Positions 6,431 to 9,182 of a stretch of DNA of 9,182 nucleotides are shown piece after piece. Origin of the DNA: an uncultured Rhodanobacteraceae bacterium (GTDB taxonomy: Bacteria > Pseudomonadota > Gammaproteobacteria > Xanthomonadales > Rhodanobacteraceae); assembly GCA_937902695.1 (NCBI GenBank), contig CALFNI010000388.1, forward strand, positions 1 through 9,182, written 5' to 3'. Position numbers and translations under genes: made by a program. The first letter of the stretch is position 1. Every line of letters starts with the position of its first letter. The notes beneath the pieces are model-generated. The model was not told the DNA's origin, did no database searches, and saw nothing but the letters and a program-made list of their open reading frames with translations.

Positions 6431-6447
6431 ACGTCACTTCCGGACGT
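6431..6447. promoter_or_regulatory. Dyad ACGTC-N7-GACGT
   Basis: ACGTCACTTCCGGACGT is a 17-bp site with perfect 5-bp arms. It partly coincides with the GCACGTCAC copy at 6429-6437 that mirrors 6298-6306. The length and spacing suit a helix-turn-helix dimer; I cannot name the factor. Confidence 0.3.
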
Positions 6448-6473
6448 AGGGGGTGAGGAAAACCCTGCAACAT

Positions 6474-6605
6474 GGCTGTTTCAAAGCCGACGATCCGTCC
6501 TGAGACGGCCTTCCGTAGGCGAATGAAAACAAGCGCATGCGCCGGAACGACCCTCTCGGGAATAAAGACGTTCCGATGCCGATCGGGGTACGGAGCTCCG
6601 TCCCG
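6474..6605. other. Cluster of hairpins and palindromes, possible structured leader or small RNA
   Basis: In order: GGCT-(7)-AGCC (6474-6488); CCGTC-CTGA-GACGG (6495-6508); GCCT-(5)-AGGC (6508-6520); the 10-bp palindrome GCGCATGCGC (6533-6542); the nested stem CGGAACG/CGTTCCG (6543-6549 with 6569-6575), which encloses CCC-TCTC-GGG; and the 12-bp palindrome ACGGAGCTCCGT (6590-6601). Read on the minus strand, the inner loop of the nested stem is GAGA, a GNRA tetraloop. No known riboswitch or RNA family is recognised. In GC-rich DNA some such stems arise by chance. Confidence 0.25.
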
Positions 6606-6653
6606 GCAGGAGTTCGCCCGGCGACACCGCGCGGAGTCGTTTCGGCGGTCGGG

Positions 6654-6659
6654 TACGAT
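6654..6659 (+). promoter_or_regulatory. Possible -10 box (TACGAT) for the hydrolase-natAB operon
   Basis: TACGAT lies 60 bp upstream of the hydrolase ATG and matches 4 of 6 bases of TATAAT. No clear -35 hexamer is found at the right distance. It is the best sigma-70 candidate I see on this side of the divergent region. Confidence 0.25.
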
Positions 6660-6718
6660 CCGCGCTGGCCGAGGCGTGTCGCGCGGCGCCGTTACGAACG
6701 CTTTAGGGAAGAGACGCA

Positions 6719-8272
6719 ATGAACCGGCGAATGCTGCTGAGAGTCCTCGTCGTCGCGATCGGCGTGATCGCGCTCGCCGTGCACTGGATCAGGCCGAAGG
6801 ACGCCGCCGTCGCGACGTCGACCACGGGCCAGCGCCTCGTCGAAGCGCGCGACACGCGCGGGTTCACGCTCGGGACGCTCGCGTTCGCGCCGTGCGAGCT
6901 CGGTCAGCGCAATTCCACCGAGACGACGGCCGCCTACTGCACGCCGTTCCAGGTGCCGGAGAACTGGGACAAGCCCGCCGGCCGCAAGATCGACCTCAAG
7001 CTCGCGATCGTCCGCAGCGACGCGCAGGTCGCCGAGCGCGATCTCGTCGTCTTCATCGCGGGCGGCCCGGGACAGGCCGCGACCGAGACGTATCCGCGCG
7101 TGCAGTCCGGCTTCGGTCCGCTCCTCAAGCACCGGAACCTGATCCTGCTCGACCAGCGCGGCACGGGGAGCTCGCATCGGCTCTCGTGCAAGGAGAGCCC
7201 GACCGATGTCGACACGGCCGAAGTCAATGAGCTCGACCTCGGACGCGTACGCGAGCAGACGCGCGCGTGCCTGGCCGAAGTGCAGGCGGCGGCCGATCCC
7301 GCGCAATACACGACGAGCGCAGCCGTCCGCGACATCGAAGCGGTACGCCAGGCGCTCGGCGCGCCGGAGCTCGATCTCGTCGGCGTCTCGTACGGCACGC
7401 GCGTCGCGCAGGAATACGCGCGCCGCCATCCCGACGGCGTGCGCAGCCTCGTGCTCGACAGCGCGGTGCCGGCCGAGCTCATTCTCGGCAGCGAGTTCGC
7501 GATCAATCTCGACGACGCGCTGAAGGCGCAGTTCGCCGCGTGCACGGCGACGCCGGCTTGCGCGAAGGCGTTCGGCGATCCGTACGCGAATCTCTACAAG
7601 CTCCGCGATGCGCTCGCGGCGAAGCCGGTCGAGCTCGACGTGCACGCGCCGCGCACGTTCGCGATCGAGAAGAAGACGTTGAATGCGCCTACGCTCGCCT
7701 CGGTCGTGCGCCTGTTCGCTTACTCGGCCGAGACGAGCGCACTGTTGCCGCTCTCGATCTCGCGCGCGCTCGCTGGCGACTACGCGCCGCTCGTCGGAGA
7801 AGCCGAAGTGCTCAACGACGATCTTTCCGATTTCCAGGGCAACGGCATGCAGCTGTCCGTCATATGCGCCGAGGATGCCGATCGGCTGACCGATCGTCCC
7901 GAGGACGCCCGGCTGATCCTCGGCGACGCGTTGATCCGCGTGATCCGCGCGCAGTGCGAGGTCTGGCCGCGCGGCACGCGTCCGGCCGATTTCCACGAGC
8001 CGCTCGAGAGCGACAAGCCGGTGCTCGTGCTCGAAGGCGAGCTCGACCCGGTCACGCCGCCGCGCTACGGCGAGGCGATCGTGAAGAACCTGTCGAACGG
8101 GCGCCTGCTCGTCGCGACAGGGCAGGGCCACAGCGTCATGGGCCGCGGCTGCTTCCCGCGCCTCGTCGGCCGCTTCGTCGAGACGCTCGACGCGAAAGGC
8201 CTCGACGCCGGCTGCATCGCGCAGTTCGGCCCGACGCCGGCCTTCATCGACTATAACGGAGCGGCGCCATGA
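6719..8272 (+). CDS. Alpha/beta hydrolase with TAP-like C-terminus (S33-type peptidase-like), exported or membrane-anchored
   Basis: This 517-residue serine hydrolase resembles the tripeptidyl-aminopeptidase/proline-iminopeptidase (S33) group. A hydrophobic segment at residues 5-22 after NRR should be a signal anchor or signal peptide, putting the enzyme outside the cytoplasm. Conserved points are AGGPGQ (114-119, oxyanion region), LLDQRGTGSS (143-152), the nucleophile elbow GVSYG with S224, the acid D443 in LEGELDPVTPP, and H471 in GQGHSVMG. The catalytic triad is thus complete. Several cysteines (59, 74, 157, 184 and others) fit disulfides in an extracytoplasmic protein. The start at 6719 is supported by AGGGAAGAG about 6 nt upstream. 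Its stop overlaps the natA start in ATGA, so the hydrolase and exporter are probably co-translated. The natural substrate is unknown; peptide or ester cleavage is inferred from the family. Confidence 0.88.
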   Translation: MNRRMLLRVLVVAIGVIALAVHWIRPKDAAVATSTTGQRLVEARDTRGFTLGTLAFAPCELGQRNSTETTAAYCTPFQVPENWDKPAGRKIDLKLAIVRSDAQVAERDLVVFIAGGPGQAATETYPRVQSGFGPLLKHRNLILLDQRGTGSSHRLSCKESPTDVDTAEVNELDLGRVREQTRACLAEVQAAADPAQYTTSAAVRDIEAVRQALGAPELDLVGVSYGTRVAQEYARRHPDGVRSLVLDSAVPAELILGSEFAINLDDALKAQFAACTATPACAKAFGDPYANLYKLRDALAAKPVELDVHAPRTFAIEKKTLNAPTLASVVRLFAYSAETSALLPLSISRALAGDYAPLVGEAEVLNDDLSDFQGNGMQLSVICAEDADRLTDRPEDARLILGDALIRVIRAQCEVWPRGTRPADFHEPLESDKPVLVLEGELDPVTPPRYGEAIVKNLSNGRLLVATGQGHSVMGRGCFPRLVGRFVETLDAKGLDAGCIAQFGPTPAFIDYNGAAP

Positions 8273-9003
8273 TCGAGGCGGCGGGCCTCCACAAGGCGTT
8301 CGGCGCGGTCAAGGCGGTCGACGGCGTCGGCTTCGTCGCGCGCGACGGCGAGATCACCGGGCTGCTCGGCCCGAACGGCGCCGGCAAGACGACGACGTTG
8401 CGCATGCTCTACACGCTGATGAACCCCGACGCGGGCAGCGTGCGCGTCGACGGCATCGACGCGGCGGCCGATCCGACCGCGGTGCGGCGCCGGCTCGGCG
8501 TGCTGCCGGACGCGCGCGGGCTGTACAAGCGCCTCACCGCTCGCGAGAACATCTCCTATTTCGGTGAGCTGCACGGGCTCGACGCCCGGACGATCCGCGC
8601 TCGGTCGTAGGCCGCCGTCGCCGAGCTCGAGATGCGCGACATCCTCGACCGCCGCACCGAGGGCTTCTCGCAGGGCCAGCGCGTCAAGACCGCGATCGCC
8701 CGCGCGCTGATCCACGATCCGCGCAACGTGATTCTCGACGAACCCACCAACGGCCTCGACGTGATGGCCACGCGCGGCCTGCGCCGCTTCATGCAGCAGC
8801 TCAAGGGCGAGGGCCGCTGCGTGCTGTTCTCCAGCCACATCATGCAGGAGGTGGCGGCGCTGTGCGACCGCATCGTGGTGATCGCGCGTGGTCGCGTGGT
8901 GGCTGATGAGACGCCCGACGCGCTGCGCGCGCAGACCGGGGAAACCAATCTGGAGGATGCCTTCGTGAAGATCATCGGTAGCGACGAGGGCCTGGCCGCA
9001 TGA
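8269..9003 (+). pseudogene. natA: NatA-type ABC ATPase interrupted by an in-frame amber codon
   Basis: Codons 1-113 (8269-8607) and 115-244 (8611-9000) together form a full-length NatA-like ATPase, the energising subunit of an ABC-2 exporter (NatAB is linked to Na+ extrusion in Bacillus). Both parts are in one frame, broken only by TAG at 8608-8610. The first half has Walker A GPNGAGKTT (34-42) and LPDARGLYKRLTARENI (79-95). The second half has the signature FSQGQ (133-137), Walker B VILDEPTNGLD with D157 and E158, and the switch H190 in LFSSHIMQE. Neither half alone can be a working ATPase. The second could re-initiate at ATG 8632. Everything else is intact and overlaps natB by ATGA, so the change looks recent, or is a sequencing error, or is read through by a suppressor tRNA. 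Codon choice also shifts inside this gene. The gene could equally be scored as two CDS fragments, 8269-8610 and 8632-9003. Confidence 0.85.
8608..8610 (+). other. In-frame TAG within natA
   Basis: This triplet is codon 114 of natA, between ...TIRARS and AAVAELEMRDI.... The reading frame continues on both sides without any indel. A single substitution from GAG, AAG, CAG, TCG or TGG would produce it. The local region aligns with the variable helical stretch before the signature motif. Confidence 0.9.
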
Positions 9004-9182
9004 ATACCGTTCCCACGAAATTGCAGCGTAGCCGCGCCTTCCTCACCGTGTTCCTGAAGGAGGTGAAGGAAAACCTGCGCGACCGCCGCACCCTGATGAG
9101 CGCGTTCCTGACCGGCCCGCTGCTGGGGCCGATCCTTCTGGTGCTGCTGCTCAACGTCACCCTCAACCGCGAGCTGGAAAAG
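9000..9182 (+). CDS. natB: NatB-type ABC-2 permease (partial, N-terminus)
   Basis: The first 61 residues of a membrane protein run off the right edge. The start ATG at 9000 overlaps the natA stop in ATGA. The N-terminus has the basic amphipathic stretch FLKEVKENLRDRRTLMSAFL typical of NatB and other ABC-2 permeases, followed by the first transmembrane helix (about residues 39-53, GPLLGPILLVLLLNV). It would form the membrane channel paired with NatA. Ribosome access probably depends on translation of natA, so the amber codon upstream may lower its expression. Its codons favour CTG and ACC, unlike the hydrolase gene. Substrate (Na+ or something else) is not shown by this fragment. Confidence 0.85.
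   Translation, partial: MNTVPTKLQRSRAFLTVFLKEVKENLRDRRTLMSAFLTGPLLGPILLVLLLNVTLNRELEK

Larger units (their letters stand above)
6122..6718. other. 597-bp divergent control region between pilin and hydrolase genes
   Basis: This is by far the longest gap in the window. I see no credible gene in it: the open frames crossing it lack ribosome sites and family resemblance. Instead it contains a sigma-54 promoter candidate, a Crp/Clp-like palindrome and a series of dyads, most of them between 6221 and 6447. A second group of hairpin-forming sequences lies at 6474-6605. The individual sites are listed separately. Confidence 0.7.

Noticed and set aside
6495..6508. CTGAGA resembling a thiamine (THI-box) riboswitch motif
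   Set aside because: The rest of the THI-box consensus is absent. The bases are simply the loop and arm of the CCGTC-CTGA-GACGG hairpin.
6440..6520. Possible cyclic di-GMP (GEMM) riboswitch because of the CAAAGCC stretch
   Set aside because: The conserved core with its paired GAAA-receptor elements cannot be built from the neighbouring sequence on either strand.
6402..6719. 105-codon minus-strand frame filling part of the divergent gap
   Set aside because: It would need a TTG start with no ribosome site, is very Arg-rich, and covers the hairpins and the probable hydrolase promoter.
6692..8131. 479-codon antisense frame opposite the hydrolase
   Set aside because: Its composition is typical of a shadow frame, and the plus strand holds a complete catalytic triad, ribosome site and coupled downstream genes.

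Overview
This window is GC-rich, tightly packed bacterial DNA from a Gram-negative organism, since it encodes an outer-membrane pilus usher. Protein styles (a ferredoxin-NADP reductase ending in REKYVSS, a TAP-like hydrolase joined to natAB, Csu-type pili) suggest a gamma- or betaproteobacterium. Lysobacterales (Xanthomonadales) is my best guess, but the lineage is inferred, not shown. Most of the window prefers CTC, ACG, GTC, TCG and GCG codons. The last ~550 bases prefer CTG, ACC and GTG instead.

Left part (1-1570). A YadG-type ABC ATPase (minus strand, cut by the window edge) is divergent from a 249-residue ferredoxin-NADP reductase (plus strand, GTG start at 533). The reductase converges on the pilus operon. 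The gap between them holds a large REP/BIME-like inverted repeat (about 1311-1419) with eroded partial copies outside it.

Centre (1571-6121, minus strand). Four genes form a complete minimal archaic (Csu-like) chaperone-usher pilus operon: a one-domain SCPU pilin, a periplasmic chaperone, an outer-membrane usher, and a two-domain SCPU protein that is probably the tip adhesin. The genes are separated by 21 bp, a 50-bp overlap and an ATGA overlap. The pilin and the C-terminal domain of the adhesin are close paralogues, even in DNA sequence.

Control region (6122-6718). This 597-bp divergent gap is unusually rich in signals. On the pilus side it has a good sigma-54 promoter candidate (6221-6237), a Crp/Clp-type palindrome centred about 61 bp upstream of the predicted transcription start, and several further dyads, including a 36-bp AT-rich imperfect palindrome. 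This layout suggests regulated, activator-dependent pilus expression. On the other side is the short upstream region of the hydrolase gene, preceded by a cluster of hairpins.

Right part (6719-9182, plus strand). An exported or membrane-anchored alpha/beta hydrolase (TAP-like, S33-type) is joined by ATGA overlaps to natA and natB, which encode an ABC-2 exporter of the NatAB type. natA carries an in-frame amber codon (codon 114) between its Walker A and signature halves. Codon choice changes within the same gene, so a recombination junction or a chimeric assembly should be considered. I found no tRNA, rRNA, CRISPR array or transposase gene.
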